Shown piece by piece: positions 1 through 9,167 of a stretch of DNA of 64,000 bases. The notes beneath the pieces were generated by a model. That model saw nothing but the letters and a program-made list of their open reading frames with translations. It searched no databases and was not told where the DNA came from. Position 1 is the first letter of the stretch. Every line of letters starts with the position of its first letter. The stretch comes from Sphingobacterium paucimobilis HER1398 (GTDB taxonomy: Bacteria; Bacteroidota; Bacteroidia; Sphingobacteriales; Sphingobacteriaceae). Made by a program: the position numbers and the translations under genes. The stretch is taken from the NCBI RefSeq assembly GCF_000416985.1, contig NZ_ATDL01000003.1, positions 124,001 through 188,000 of the forward strand, read 5' to 3'.

Positions 1-1935
1 CCAATAATCCCACCGTCCAAAATCAAACGCTCGGAACCAAGCGCCGTCCAGATCAGGATGTGCCTCACTTTTAACCTGACTTCTGACAAAAAAAGCATTG
101 ATCTTTTGCAGGGCATCGCTATACTGTTGATCTTCTGTAGCCGCATATGCTTCACTTAGGCCAAAGGAGGCGTAGTTTAATGTATACAGCATATCCGTCA
201 CCGGGTCGCCGTAATCCGATATTAATGGCGCCTCTTTCGACCCATACTCTTCGTTGCTTTTGACCTTATCATATCGCCCCAGCCCTGCTATCCCCAATCG
301 CTCTTTAATAGCCCCCGAACTATCCAGATCCTGCAGCAGCGTATTCGCAACCAACTTCAACCAATAGCGATGCAACTCGGTATCCTCCACCCGAACCAGC
401 CATGACAAGGGAAGTAACATGCGCGCATATTCCTGCTGAATACCGTTTGTCCATTTCCATAGTGGAAATGCATTCATCGTAAGCGTTATAGCTTTTATAG
501 CCCGTTCTTTAAGCGGCTCATAACCTGTCTTATCATAGAGCCATAGATAGTTGGCCCACAACCAGGACTCATAGTGCGGATGTAAATTGACCAGATCTTT
601 TTCATATAAGCTCTCCCATGTCAATGTCTGTAACTTTGCATCTCTAAACCAAGGACCGCGAAATCCCGACTTTCCAGTAGTACGAAAATTACCCAAAATA
701 CCTTCAATGATATACGAGTGATAACGGCTGGTGTTCAGGTTGTGGCTGGCTCCAATAGTAGCCAATAAGGCCCTAGCGTTGTCATCTCCATAATAGGCAT
801 CTGGATCCGTTGTGGCCCAACCTATCAAGCCAAATGAGGTACTTTTGGGATCATCTCTTTCTCCACTCCGAAGATTAGATTTGACATACAGAAACTCCAA
901 AAGATTCTCAGCTATCACTTTGTAATCTGAATCGTGAGAAAGCAGTGCTCCCGAGCTCAGAGCGAAAGCAGTCTCCGCTTGACAATCCCCTCGAATCCAC
1001 CATCTGATAGGCTGCGATCCGTCAGCCTGTATATAAGAAGCATGTCCTTCCAAAATCCCTAGCGACCCATCCCCTACACGGTGCTGGAGTTCCGTCCTTG
1101 GAAATACCACCCCCTCTCCATTTTTCTTGGTATACTGTTGTAGGTAATCGGCCCAATCGGGATGCACAAGTAGTCCCGACTGCCTATACCATTCCACCCC
1201 TCTTCGTATCGCCTCACTATAATCATCAGCTTTAAGCACTTGACCCTTGGAAAAGCTAGGAGACACATCTGTCGAAGCTTCCAGCACACCAATATCTTCA
1301 ACGCCAACATGTTTCAGAATATATTGCCAAAGTTGATTCAGAACCTGATTAGGACCAAACCGAGAAATCACATAATCACTCAGTGCAGTGCTAGATACCA
1401 GAATCTGTCCTTCTCTATACAGACCAGGATAAGCGATGGTACCATCTAGGCCATACTCTGCAAAATCAAACCCTGCAACCTTCGCGATAGCCATAATCGG
1501 CTTATCATTTTTATATAAGTAGAAATTATGGTCGTTTAACGTGACAATGCTATTAGCAGGAACACCTATATCCTGAGCCTCAAGAAGAACACCTCGTTCC
1601 AACCCTATCTTTTTCACCTCAGGACGGCTCTCTCCCCAATAATAAGGGTATTCTAGATAGACCTTCAAACGTTTGCTCTCTATCACTCGTTTTTGACTCT
1701 CCTTTAATTGACCACTATCGTTTCTCGTGTTAGAAAGGAGCAGCACCCCATCTCCCACACCCGCACGATTTAAAACATCTTCCATATTTGGCCTTAGAAA
1801 AAAAGCCACGTTATTAGCCTTCAGAACTTGCAGAAAACGGTTACCACCTTCCGCCACAACCCAAAGACCACAAAAGGCTGACTTAAAGGACACAAAAAGG
1901 AGGGAAAGCAGCAGCTTATATTTTAAACTTTTCAT
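1..1935 (-). CDS. Secreted six-hairpin glycosidase-like protein, 3' end beyond window
   Basis: The frame is open from an ATG at 1935 down to base 1, giving 645 codons with no stop, so the C-terminus lies outside the window. The protein starts MKSLKYKLLLSLLFVSF, a Sec-type signal peptide, so it is probably periplasmic or surface located. The second half is rich in Trp/Tyr and helical, with pieces such as PHYESWLWANYLWLYD and YYGDDNARALL. These resemble alpha/alpha-toroid glycoside hydrolases or lyases, but I cannot name a family. The N-terminal third is a separate alpha/beta-looking region. It is divergent from a ROK sugar-type regulator, which supports a role in carbohydrate metabolism. Function is inferred from composition and context only. 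Confidence 0.7.
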   Translation of the reverse strand, partial: MKSLKYKLLLSLLFVSFKSAFCGLWVVAEGGNRFLQVLKANNVAFFLRPNMEDVLNRAGVGDGVLLLSNTRNDSGQLKESQKRVIESKRLKVYLEYPYYWGESRPEVKKIGLERGVLLEAQDIGVPANSIVTLNDHNFYLYKNDKPIMAIAKVAGFDFAEYGLDGTIAYPGLYREGQILVSSTALSDYVISRFGPNQVLNQLWQYILKHVGVEDIGVLEASTDVSPSFSKGQVLKADDYSEAIRRGVEWYRQSGLLVHPDWADYLQQYTKKNGEGVVFPRTELQHRVGDGSLGILEGHASYIQADGSQPIRWWIRGDCQAETAFALSSGALLSHDSDYKVIAENLLEFLYVKSNLRSGERDDPKSTSFGLIGWATTDPDAYYGDDNARALLATIGASHNLNTSRYHSYIIEGILGNFRTTGKSGFRGPWFRDAKLQTLTWESLYEKDLVNLHPHYESWLWANYLWLYDKTGYEPLKERAIKAITLTMNAFPLWKWTNGIQQEYARMLLPLSWLVRVEDTELHRYWLKLVANTLLQDLDSSGAIKERLGIAGLGRYDKVKSNEEYGSKEAPLISDYGDPVTDMLYTLNYASFGLSEAYAATEDQQYSDALQKINAFFVRSQVKSEAHPDLDGAWFRAFDFGRWDYW

Positions 1936-1945
1936 AATTGATTCA

Positions 1946-1992
1946 AATTTATTAAATTTAATTAATATATATGTTAAAATTAAATAAATTTT
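1946..1992. promoter_or_regulatory. AT-rich imperfect inverted repeat, candidate ROK operator
   Basis: In the 305-bp divergent spacer (1936-2240), an arm AAATTTATTAAATTTAA is mirrored by TTAAAATTAAATAAATTT about 10 bp further on. The element starts 11 bp upstream of the start codon at 1935. ROK repressors such as NagC/Mlc bind AT-rich inverted repeats, so this may be the operator of the flanking regulator. In sequence this AT-rich could also arise by chance. I see no gene in the rest of the spacer. Confidence 0.35.
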
Positions 1993-2240
1993 TAATAAAC
2001 AAAAAGTAAACAAAACAAACACCTCAATAAGCGAAATAAGCGACATACAAGAAGTTGACAAATAACAAAAATGATTTACACACCATAGAAAACATAATAA
2101 AGCCGGCTTAATACCCGTCACCACATATTAATATTTTTTATAAACACAGGTGTATTTAATACAAAGAAACATTAATTGAAGGAACAACAATTATTCTTAC
2201 TATCTTAGTTGAAGATTTTAAGCAACAAACGACAACTTCG

Positions 2241-3470
2241 ATGGCCTCTAGCTTTCTAACGGACTTACACAATGCAAACATCTCCGGAGTAGCATTTAAA
2301 AACATAAAACTTAAAAAGAAAATACTAGCGTACTTTGCCACCAATGAGCTGGGCACTATCGCAGAGCTCAGCAAGGAATTCAACATCAGCATCCCTAAGA
2401 TCAACGAATCGATCAATGAGCTTATGGAAGAAAAGCTCGTTAAAGACTATGGCAAGCAGTCTTCAAATATCGGGCGCAGACCCAATAACTACGGCTTAGA
2501 AGCAAACTCTGCTTTCTTTATCGGGGTACAGGTCAGTCATGATTTTTTGAGCATCGCTATGATCAACATGAAGAAAGAGCTCATCGCCAGCAAACATGAC
2601 ATTCCTTATACCTTAGAGAACAATGAACAGTCTCTGCTGGATATTTGTAAAGAGATTAAAGACTTCGTTGCCAAACTCAGCATAAAAAAGGACAAGATAC
2701 TGGGAGTAGGCATTAATCTTTCGGGACGTATAAATTACAGAACCGGCTACTCTTACAGCTATTTCAACTTTTACGAAGATCCCTTATCCAACTTTTTCGA
2801 ACACGAATTGGGCATACGTACATTTTTAGAAAATGATACCAAAGCACTTTCTTACGGCGAATTTTCCAGCGGTGTGCTGAACAATGAAAAAGATGCACTC
2901 TTTGTCAATGTAGACAATGGCATAGGCCTTGGAATCCTAATAAACAATCAGCTTTATTATGGGAAATCGGGATTTTCAGGCGAATTTGGACACATCCCCA
3001 TGTTTGACAACGATATCATCTGCAAATGCGGCAAGAAAGGCTGTCTGGAAACTGAAGCCTCTGGATATGCATTGCGACGTTCGGTAATAGCCCAGCTCGA
3101 GAAAGGAGCCACCAGTATATTGACGAAAAAATTCAAAGAAATAGAAGACATCCGTCTACAGGACATTATCCAAGCAGCAAAAAAAGATGATAATCTATCC
3201 ATAGAAGCGATAAATCAAGTGGGCGAAAACTTAGGCCGTGGTCTTGCCGCGCTGATCAATATTTTTAATCCAGAGCTCATCATAATTGGAGGAATCTTAG
3301 CGACTTCGGACGAATACCTCAGCCTACCGTTAAAAAATGCGATCAACAAATATTCGCTGTCCATTGTGAATAAGGACACGAAAATCGCCATGTCCAGCAA
3401 CGGACAAAAATTTGCAGCCATGGGCGCATGCCTACTTTTAAGAGACCGACTTTTAGAAATCACTGAGTAG
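2241..3470 (+). CDS. ROK family transcriptional regulator (NagC/XylR-type)
   Basis: A 409-residue protein with the two-part ROK layout. Residues about 20-75 form a winged helix-turn-helix (AELSKEFNISIPKINESINEL). The rest is a sugar-kinase-like fold. The ROK zinc signature is present as CKCGKKGC, with Cys261, Cys263 and Cys268, preceded by GFSGEFGHIPM, whose His is the usual fourth ligand. Family members are repressors or activators of sugar catabolism that bind a sugar or sugar phosphate. The gene is transcribed away from the truncated secreted protein at 1-1935, its probable target. Length is normal for the family. The inducer cannot be told from the sequence. Confidence 0.9.
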   Translation: MASSFLTDLHNANISGVAFKNIKLKKKILAYFATNELGTIAELSKEFNISIPKINESINELMEEKLVKDYGKQSSNIGRRPNNYGLEANSAFFIGVQVSHDFLSIAMINMKKELIASKHDIPYTLENNEQSLLDICKEIKDFVAKLSIKKDKILGVGINLSGRINYRTGYSYSYFNFYEDPLSNFFEHELGIRTFLENDTKALSYGEFSSGVLNNEKDALFVNVDNGIGLGILINNQLYYGKSGFSGEFGHIPMFDNDIICKCGKKGCLETEASGYALRRSVIAQLEKGATSILTKKFKEIEDIRLQDIIQAAKKDDNLSIEAINQVGENLGRGLAALINIFNPELIIIGGILATSDEYLSLPLKNAINKYSLSIVNKDTKIAMSSNGQKFAAMGACLLLRDRLLEITE

Positions 3471-3542
3471 ACGATTTTCGATTACTCAAAACATCCCTAT
3501 GATGAAGTAGCTACTCCACATTGTGATAGAGCCTATTAACCC

Positions 3543-4823
3543 CTATCGCAATATTTTGCCCTCAACATCCACTGCTTTGGCATAAGGATCCGCATAACGA
3601 TCTACCAGTACTGCAAACTCATACCGACTGACTACGTGATTCGGATCATAATCTCCCTCAAACTTTAGTTTTCTTGACCACTCTTTCTCTACCTCTCGAT
3701 CCAGCTCATCTCCTCTGAACGAAACCTGCTTAATCAGCGCCAAGAGTTCTTTCAGTTCAAACACTCCATCCTTTTTATCCACAAACCAAAGCTGACTCCT
3801 AGAGTACAGGCTGTTGAATACTTCTTTCACACGATCTATATTAACCGGTGTCTCCCCACTAAAAACAAGCGGATTCTGCTCTTCACCTGCAGGCAGCAAG
3901 GATACCAGGTATATTTTTTGAATAGATTTAAAATGAACATCTGAAGAGCTTACGTCCAACCACGGTAAAAGACGAGCATCGAAAGTCAACAATTCCGTTT
4001 GGAGTTTACGCATGTCGACCTTATCGGCTGTAGTCTTAAAAAAAGAACAATACCCCGCCGCCGCACCCAGCGCCTGCCCCAGGTTCGCACGCAAAGGCAA
4101 ACTGTTATCATCCAATCCCACTTGCACCAAACCAGAAGTATAGAAAATATTAGAAACACGACGTGCAAATAGATCTGACCAGGTATACCCATATACCACA
4201 TCAGCATACTCACCAATAGATACCAAAGTGCGTCGTTTGGCGGCCTCGATCTCAGCAACAGACAATACCCGAGCAGGTTTTGTAAACACATCCGTCGACA
4301 CCACAAACGCTCTCGTATCACCTCCTTCAGTGGCATCTACCATAGCCCGTACCTTATACTTACGTTTATTCGACAACGTCACCGTCACGTCCTTTTTCCC
4401 GTCTACAACCTTGGTAATGCCAGCAGTCTGAATAAGGGTCAGATTACGTTCTTTACTCAACATACGCTCTATAGCATTCCGCAGCAACTGCGGATCCATG
4501 TCACGCTGTAGCGCCACCAGCAAGGAATCGTCTTTCCCCTTGAGCTGCCCTGTTTCTATCAGGATATCTTTCCAAATGCCACCCAACAACCGACTATTGG
4601 AAGTAACAGAAATTCTCCTTTTTGTCAAGTCTTCCAAGTAGGTTGATTTCGTAGAAACCCAGATGGTAGGCACATTAGAACGTACCGCCTGTAAGGCAGC
4701 GGCAAATGCTTCTATGCCATCGCCGTAAACCAACAATGTAGGTTTAACTTCTTTAGCCTTCACTTGCATCACACTGCAAATCAGAACGATGCTCACCAAA
4801 ATAACAGCCTTTAATCTTATCAT
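3543..4823 (-). CDS. Secreted FAD-dependent oxidoreductase-like protein
   Basis: I place the start at the ATG at 4823 rather than the in-frame ATG at 4871. The downstream start opens directly with a clean signal peptide (MIRLKAVILVSIVLICSVM), whereas the longer version adds 16 charged residues in front. The mature protein begins with a Rossmann-like strand LLVYGDGIEAFAAALQA, a degenerate GxGxxG dinucleotide-binding motif. The body resembles the FAD-dependent oxidoreductases of Bacteroidota that are often mis-annotated as xanthan lyase. The C-terminus (SRYEFAVLVDRYADPY) also occurs in that group. At 426 residues it is shorter than most homologues. Substrate is unknown. It converges on the ROK gene without a visible terminator between them. 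Confidence 0.65.
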   Translation of the reverse strand: MIRLKAVILVSIVLICSVMQVKAKEVKPTLLVYGDGIEAFAAALQAVRSNVPTIWVSTKSTYLEDLTKRRISVTSNSRLLGGIWKDILIETGQLKGKDDSLLVALQRDMDPQLLRNAIERMLSKERNLTLIQTAGITKVVDGKKDVTVTLSNKRKYKVRAMVDATEGGDTRAFVVSTDVFTKPARVLSVAEIEAAKRRTLVSIGEYADVVYGYTWSDLFARRVSNIFYTSGLVQVGLDDNSLPLRANLGQALGAAAGYCSFFKTTADKVDMRKLQTELLTFDARLLPWLDVSSSDVHFKSIQKIYLVSLLPAGEEQNPLVFSGETPVNIDRVKEVFNSLYSRSQLWFVDKKDGVFELKELLALIKQVSFRGDELDREVEKEWSRKLKFEGDYDPNHVVSRYEFAVLVDRYADPYAKAVDVEGKILR

Positions 4824-4909
4824 AGCACAAAATACATAAAATTTCTTATTCACATACGTGCTAAGCTGCATATTTGCACCGCAGTAGCACGCATTTTTTT
4901 ACGGCCAAC

Positions 4910-4942
4910 TTGGTAACTATATTGCTTTATTGAGTAACTTTG
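4910..4942 (+). promoter_or_regulatory. Candidate Bacteroidota promoter of glnS
   Basis: An exact TAnnTTTG -7 element (TAACTTTG, 4935-4942) lies 21 bp downstream of a TTGG (-33-like, 4910-4913). The glnS ATG begins only 4 bp after the -7 box. If the box is used, the transcript would start at or next to the start codon, so the mRNA would be almost leaderless. Confidence 0.5.
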
Positions 4943-4946
4943 CTAC

Positions 4947-6617
4947 ATGATAGAGGACGAGAAATCACTTAATTTTATTGAAGAAATTGTCGAAGAGGAT
5001 CTTCGCAATGGAACACATGATGGACGTGTACTGACACGCTTCCCTCCTGAACCCAATGGCTACCTGCACATCGGACACGCCAAATCCATCTGCTTAAACT
5101 TTGGATTGGCACAGAAGTACAACGGAACGACAAACTTACGGTTTGACGATACCAATCCCGTTACTGAAGACACCGAATACGTGGAAAGTATAAAAAAAGA
5201 TATACAATGGCTGGGATTTCAATGGGCTGAAGAACTCTACACCTCCGATTATTTCGAAACCCTTTACCAATATGCAGTTAAGTTGATCCAACATGACTTG
5301 GCTTATGTGGATGACAGTACTGCAGAAGAAATTGCTGCTGCAAAAGGAACGCCGACAGAACCAGGTGTACCAACACCATACCGCAGCAGATCGATTGAAG
5401 AGAACTTAACACTCTTTCAAGAGATGCGTGACGGCAAATATAAAGATGGAGAGAAGGTATTACGTGCAAAGATTGACTTAGCAAATCCAAACATGCATTT
5501 GCGCGACCCATTATTGTACCGCATCAAGCATGCTCACCACCACCGTACAGGTGACACGTGGTGCATCTACCCGATGTACGATTTTGCTCACGGGCAGTCC
5601 GATTCTATCGAAAAAATCACCCATTCCGTATGTACGTTGGAATTTATCCCCCACCGTCCATTGTATGATTGGCTGATTGAAAAATTAGAAATATTCCCTT
5701 CACATCAGTACGAATTTGCACGTCTCAACATGACATATACCGTCATGAGCAAGCGTAAACTTCTACAATTGGTAACCGAAGGACATGTCGAAAGCTGGGA
5801 CGACCCACGGATGCCGACCATTTCAGCCTTCCGCAGAAGAGGATACACACCTGCCAGTATACGCAATTTCTGCGAACGGATTGGTGTACAGAAGCGGGAA
5901 AACATGATTGACTTTAGTCTTCTGGAGTTCTGCATTCGTGAAGATCTAAATAAAACTGCATGGCGCCGTATGGCCGTACTTGATCCTATCAAATTGATCA
6001 TTACGAACTACCCGGACGGACAAGTAGAAGAATTGGTTGGTGAGAACAATCCTGAAGTAGAGGGAGGCGAAGGCAGTAGAGCAATACCTTTCTCCAAAGA
6101 ACTATGGATCGAACGCGAAGATTTTATGGAAGAACCTCCAAAAAAATTCTTCCGCCTAGGCCCAGGACTATCCGTTCGTCTAAAACACGGCTATATTGTC
6201 GAATGCCATGATTTCAAAAAAGATGACAATGGAAATGTAACAGAGATACACTGTACCTATGCACCGAATTCTAAGTCTGGCGAGGACACCTCCGGATTAA
6301 AGGTCAAAGGAACCATACACTGGGTATCTGTTGCACACGCCAAGAAAGCTGAAGTAAGATTGTATGACCGTCTGTTTCAGGTGGAAAATCCGGCTGCCGA
6401 GGAAGACTTCAAAGCATGCATCAATCCGGACAGCTTACATGTTATCGAGAATGCGTATATCGAACCGGATCTTGCTGACGCTGTACCCGGCAAAGGATAT
6501 CAATTTATCCGTATGGGATACTTCACCCTCGATACCAAGTCGACACCAGAGCACCTCGTGTTCAACCGCACAGTGGCACTGAAAGATTCATGGGCTAAAG
6601 AAGTCAAAAAAGGATAA
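4947..6617 (+). CDS. glnS: Glutaminyl-tRNA synthetase
   Basis: Class I aminoacyl-tRNA synthetase that charges tRNA-Gln with glutamine in the cytoplasm. The 556-residue length fits bacterial GlnRS. The catalytic HIGH motif is at residues 41-44 inside [15 protein letters not shown]. The KMSKS loop is the GlnRS-specific form VMSKR at residues 266-270. LRFDDTNP, typical of GlnRS/GluRS, sits between them, and the C-terminal half is the beta-barrel anticodon-binding region. A GlnRS implies direct charging of Gln, as in other Bacteroidota. The gene is monocistronic and ends at a strong bidirectional terminator. Confidence 0.97.
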   Translation: MIEDEKSLNFIEEIVEEDLRNGTHDGRVLTRFPPEPNGYLHIGHAKSICLNFGLAQKYNGTTNLRFDDTNPVTEDTEYVESIKKDIQWLGFQWAEELYTSDYFETLYQYAVKLIQHDLAYVDDSTAEEIAAAKGTPTEPGVPTPYRSRSIEENLTLFQEMRDGKYKDGEKVLRAKIDLANPNMHLRDPLLYRIKHAHHHRTGDTWCIYPMYDFAHGQSDSIEKITHSVCTLEFIPHRPLYDWLIEKLEIFPSHQYEFARLNMTYTVMSKRKLLQLVTEGHVESWDDPRMPTISAFRRRGYTPASIRNFCERIGVQKRENMIDFSLLEFCIREDLNKTAWRRMAVLDPIKLIITNYPDGQVEELVGENNPEVEGGEGSRAIPFSKELWIEREDFMEEPPKKFFRLGPGLSVRLKHGYIVECHDFKKDDNGNVTEIHCTYAPNSKSGEDTSGLKVKGTIHWVSVAHAKKAEVRLYDRLFQVENPAAEEDFKACINPDSLHVIENAYIEPDLADAVPGKGYQFIRMGYFTLDTKSTPEHLVFNRTVALKDSWAKEVKKG

Positions 6618-6621
6618 TAAT

Positions 6622-6650
6622 AAAAAAGGAAGCTTTAAGCTTCCTTTTTT
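6622..6650. terminator. Bidirectional intrinsic terminator between glnS and metF
   Basis: A perfect 8-bp stem GGAAGCTT/AAGCTTCC with a single-base loop (6628-6644) is flanked by an A-tract on the left and a T-tract on the right. It can therefore stop transcripts from both convergent genes. Confidence 0.9.
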
Positions 6651-6737
6651 ATTATACAATCAGAACCTGTGCTTCTAAAACTAAAATACATAGCCCATAA
6701 ATTAGCAATCCACCATTGATCATTACCCCCTATACCT

Positions 6738-7694
6738 TTACGCCAACTGCTCGACGATCTTTTGCGTAGGACCAGGGTTACTCATCGTGTAAAAATGTAA
6801 AACCGGCGCACCAAAATCAATCAACTCCTTACACATATTGACCATCCATTCCTGACTTACAAGATGCACATCCGCATTCGTTTTGCAGGCGTCGACCGCA
6901 TCACTGAGCTCTTCTGGAATATCCAAATGGAATATCTTAGGCAGCGCAATCAGCTGTTTTTTAGAAGTCAACGGTTTAAGTCCTGGAATAATTGGCACAT
7001 GAATATCATTATCCCGACATTTAGTGACAAACTCTTTATACTTATCAATATTATAGAACATCTGTGTCACGATAAAGTCCGCTCCCATCTCCACTTTCTT
7101 CTTCAGCCACTTAAAATCCGTATTGAAGTTGGGCGATTCAAAGTGTTTTTCTGGATAACCAGCCACTCCGATACAAAAATCGGTTTGTTCCGAACTCTCC
7201 ATATCCTCGTGAAGATAATGCCCTGCATTCATACTAAGCACCTGTTGTAGTAACTCCGTCGCATACGCATGTCCGCCGGGAGTTGGAATAAAATCCGCAT
7301 CCCCTTTACGCGCATCGCCACGTAAAAGCAAAACATTGTCGATACCTAAGAAATTAAGATCGATCAGTGCATTCTCCGTTTCCTCTTTGGTAAAACCGCC
7401 ACAGATAAGGTGTGGCACAGCATCTACCTTATATTTATTCATGATTGCGGCACAGATGGCTACCGTACCTGGACGCTTACGATACGCAACCCGTTCCAAC
7501 AACCCACCGGCATGCTCTTTATAGAGGTAGTCTTCGCGATGGTACGTAACATCGATAAAAGGAGGATTGAACTCCATCAATTTATCCATCGTATTAAAAA
7601 TACTCTGGATTCCCTTACCCTTGGCAGGAGGAAGAAGTTCAAAGGAGAACAAGGTCTTTCCATCAGCCTGTTTAATATGGTCGATAATCTTCAT
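6738..7694 (-). CDS. metF: 5,10-Methylenetetrahydrofolate reductase
   Basis: Reduces methylene-THF to methyl-THF with FAD and NAD(P)H, supplying methyl groups for methionine synthesis. At 318 residues it has the normal bacterial MetF length. The N-terminal FSFELLPP carries the conserved Glu of the active site. FIDVTYHRE and NVLLLRGDA are typical strands of the TIM barrel, and DFIVTQMFYN binds folate. The gene stands alone behind a SAM-I riboswitch, which fits its place in methionine metabolism. It converges on glnS. Confidence 0.96.
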   Translation of the reverse strand: MKIIDHIKQADGKTLFSFELLPPAKGKGIQSIFNTMDKLMEFNPPFIDVTYHREDYLYKEHAGGLLERVAYRKRPGTVAICAAIMNKYKVDAVPHLICGGFTKEETENALIDLNFLGIDNVLLLRGDARKGDADFIPTPGGHAYATELLQQVLSMNAGHYLHEDMESSEQTDFCIGVAGYPEKHFESPNFNTDFKWLKKKVEMGADFIVTQMFYNIDKYKEFVTKCRDNDIHVPIIPGLKPLTSKKQLIALPKIFHLDIPEELSDAVDACKTNADVHLVSQEWMVNMCKELIDFGAPVLHFYTMSNPGPTQKIVEQLA

Positions 7695-7743
7695 ACAAAT
7701 ATATTAAGGCCAAGAGAAAGCACACAAAGGCATTGTGCGTTCA

Positions 7744-7845
7744 GCTTATCTTTCCCGCCAATTGGAGGGTAGAATGTAGCACCTTGAACAGTGTCAGGTT
7801 GCTAAGGCTTCAGCGGGTCTATTCCCTCGGCCTTTCTCTATAAGC
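7744..7845 (-). promoter_or_regulatory. SAM-I (S-box) riboswitch upstream of metF
   Basis: Read on the minus strand, the leader contains the S-box core in order: P1 5' strand GCTTAT (7840-7845), GAGGGAA (7822-7828), GAAGCCTTAGCAACC (7798-7812), AAGGTGCTA (7777-7785) and GGGAAAGATAAGC closing P1 (7744-7756). This matches the known SAM-I aptamer consensus closely. It ends 49 bp before the metF start codon. SAM binding is expected to lower metF expression. No classical terminator follows. Instead AGAGAAAG in the aptamer (complement of 7832-7839) can pair with CTTTCTCT (7713-7720) near the start codon, which may be the switching helix. Confidence 0.93.
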
Positions 7846-7896
7846 AGAGCTAATATCGGTTTTTAAAACGGAAAGAAAAAACGGAAAGAAAAAAAA

Positions 7897-8421
7897 TTAT
7901 TCTTTATACAGCTCCACCAATCCTTCTGGCAGCTCCACCTCAATAATTTCTTCCTCAGCATCGATACCCAATATCAGATCTTCGGACAATGGAAACATCA
8001 GTTCTTTGCCATCCATGTCTACTGTGGCAATAAACTGTTGTGGCATTTCCTGTACATTGATAATCTCACCAAGTTCACCGTACTCTTCATCGATCACGAG
8101 ATAACCGACCAGATCCGTGTAACGAAAATCATCGGGATCTCTCTCAGGCATCTTATCATTCGGCAGGTACATTTTCTTACGAACCAATACCTGTGCCTTG
8201 TCTATATGGTCAACATCTTCAAATGTAGCATAGGCTGTACTATTGTTATGCAGCTTGACCTGATCCACAAAATAGGGCACCAATTTCTTGTTGACCTCTA
8301 AAAAAATAACCTCAAGTTCCAACTCATCATAATCCTCAAATTCGAAAAACAACTGTACCTCTCCTTTGAGTCCTCTCGTCTTGCTTACATAGCCGATATA
8401 AAAACTGTCCTCTATTGTCAT
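7897..8421 (-). CDS. rimM: Ribosome maturation factor RimM
   Basis: Assists 30S subunit assembly by binding S19 and the 16S rRNA 3' domain. I start it at 8421 (MTIEDSFYIGYVSKTRGLKGE), because the GxVxKTRGLKGE block is normally within the first 20 residues. An in-frame ATG at 8442 would add 7 residues. The RimM N-terminal beta-barrel covers about residues 8-90, and the PRC-like barrel follows from DFRYTDLVGYLV to the end (MFPLSEDLILGID). It lies downstream of rpsP, the usual partner, with a terminator-like hairpin between. A short direct repeat of ACGGAAAGAAAAA (about 7868-7893) follows its stop. Confidence 0.95.
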   Translation of the reverse strand: MTIEDSFYIGYVSKTRGLKGEVQLFFEFEDYDELELEVIFLEVNKKLVPYFVDQVKLHNNSTAYATFEDVDHIDKAQVLVRKKMYLPNDKMPERDPDDFRYTDLVGYLVIDEEYGELGEIINVQEMPQQFIATVDMDGKELMFPLSEDLILGIDAEEEIIEVELPEGLVELYKE

Positions 8422-8453
8422 ATTCTTTACGTAAAAAGGCAAAAATAAAAATA

Positions 8454-8486
8454 AAAAGGTCGATCCATATCATGAATCGACCTTTT
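8454..8486 (-). terminator. Intrinsic terminator between rpsP and rimM
   Basis: An 11-bp perfect stem AAAAGGTCGAT/ATCGACCTTTT is followed on the minus strand by a run of T-rich bases. It would end most rpsP transcripts before rimM, giving far more S16 than RimM mRNA, or leave rimM dependent on read-through. Confidence 0.8.
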
Positions 8487-8507
8487 CTTTGAATACTTTA
8501 TGAAAGA

Positions 8508-9053
8508 TTAACCTTCAGTTTCTTCTGTGTTTTCAGCACCTTCAGTTGCTTCAGGAGCTTCTACTTCCGCTTCTTCAGCAGGAGCTTCTTCAACTGGTGC
8601 ATTTTTAGCTGCTACTGCTGCTGCAATTTCTTCTTTTTTCTTAGCTTCAGCTGCTAGAGCTAATTTTTTAGCTTCTTCTTTAGCTGTAGCTAAGCCAGAT
8701 TTTTTACCTTCGATTTTAGCTGCATTGCCATCAGCCCAGTTAGCAAAAAGCTCTTCAGCTTTAGCTTCATCAAAAGCACCTTTTTTAATACCACCTTGCA
8801 AGTGTTTTTTGTACAACACACCTTTGTAAGAAAGGATAGCACGTGCTGTGTCTGTAGGTTGAGCACCTTTGTTCATCCAATCCAATGCTTTATCGAAATC
8901 TAAAACGATAGTCGCTGGATTAGTGTTTGGGTTATAAGAACCTAAACGCTCGATGAATTTACCATCACGTGGAGCACGTGAGTCTGCTACTACTACGTGG
9001 TAAAAAGGTTTTCCTTTTTTACCGTGTCTTTGCAATCTGATTTTAGTTGCCAT
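8508..9053 (-). CDS. rpsP: 30S ribosomal protein S16 (bS16) with acidic C-terminal tail
   Basis: The first ~85 residues are canonical bS16: [42 protein letters not shown] and the [16 protein letters not shown] segment. The protein then continues as a long Ala/Glu/Lys-rich low-complexity tail ending in a Glu/Thr-rich acidic stretch. The total is 181 residues against roughly 80-90 in E. coli. Such tails are usual in Bacteroidota S16. It is the first gene of an rpsP-rimM unit. Confidence 0.97.
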   Translation of the reverse strand: MATKIRLQRHGKKGKPFYHVVVADSRAPRDGKFIERLGSYNPNTNPATIVLDFDKALDWMNKGAQPTDTARAILSYKGVLYKKHLQGGIKKGAFDEAKAEELFANWADGNAAKIEGKKSGLATAKEEAKKLALAAEAKKKEEIAAAVAAKNAPVEEAPAEEAEVEAPEATEGAENTEETEG

Positions 9054-9167
9054 GTTTGATTATTATTTATGTATTCAACATATCCCCCGTACTGCATGTA
9101 AGAGGGGACGCAAAGATAAAGATTAAAAAGGGAAAATTAAAAATTAAAAACCATAAGAAGAAGATCG

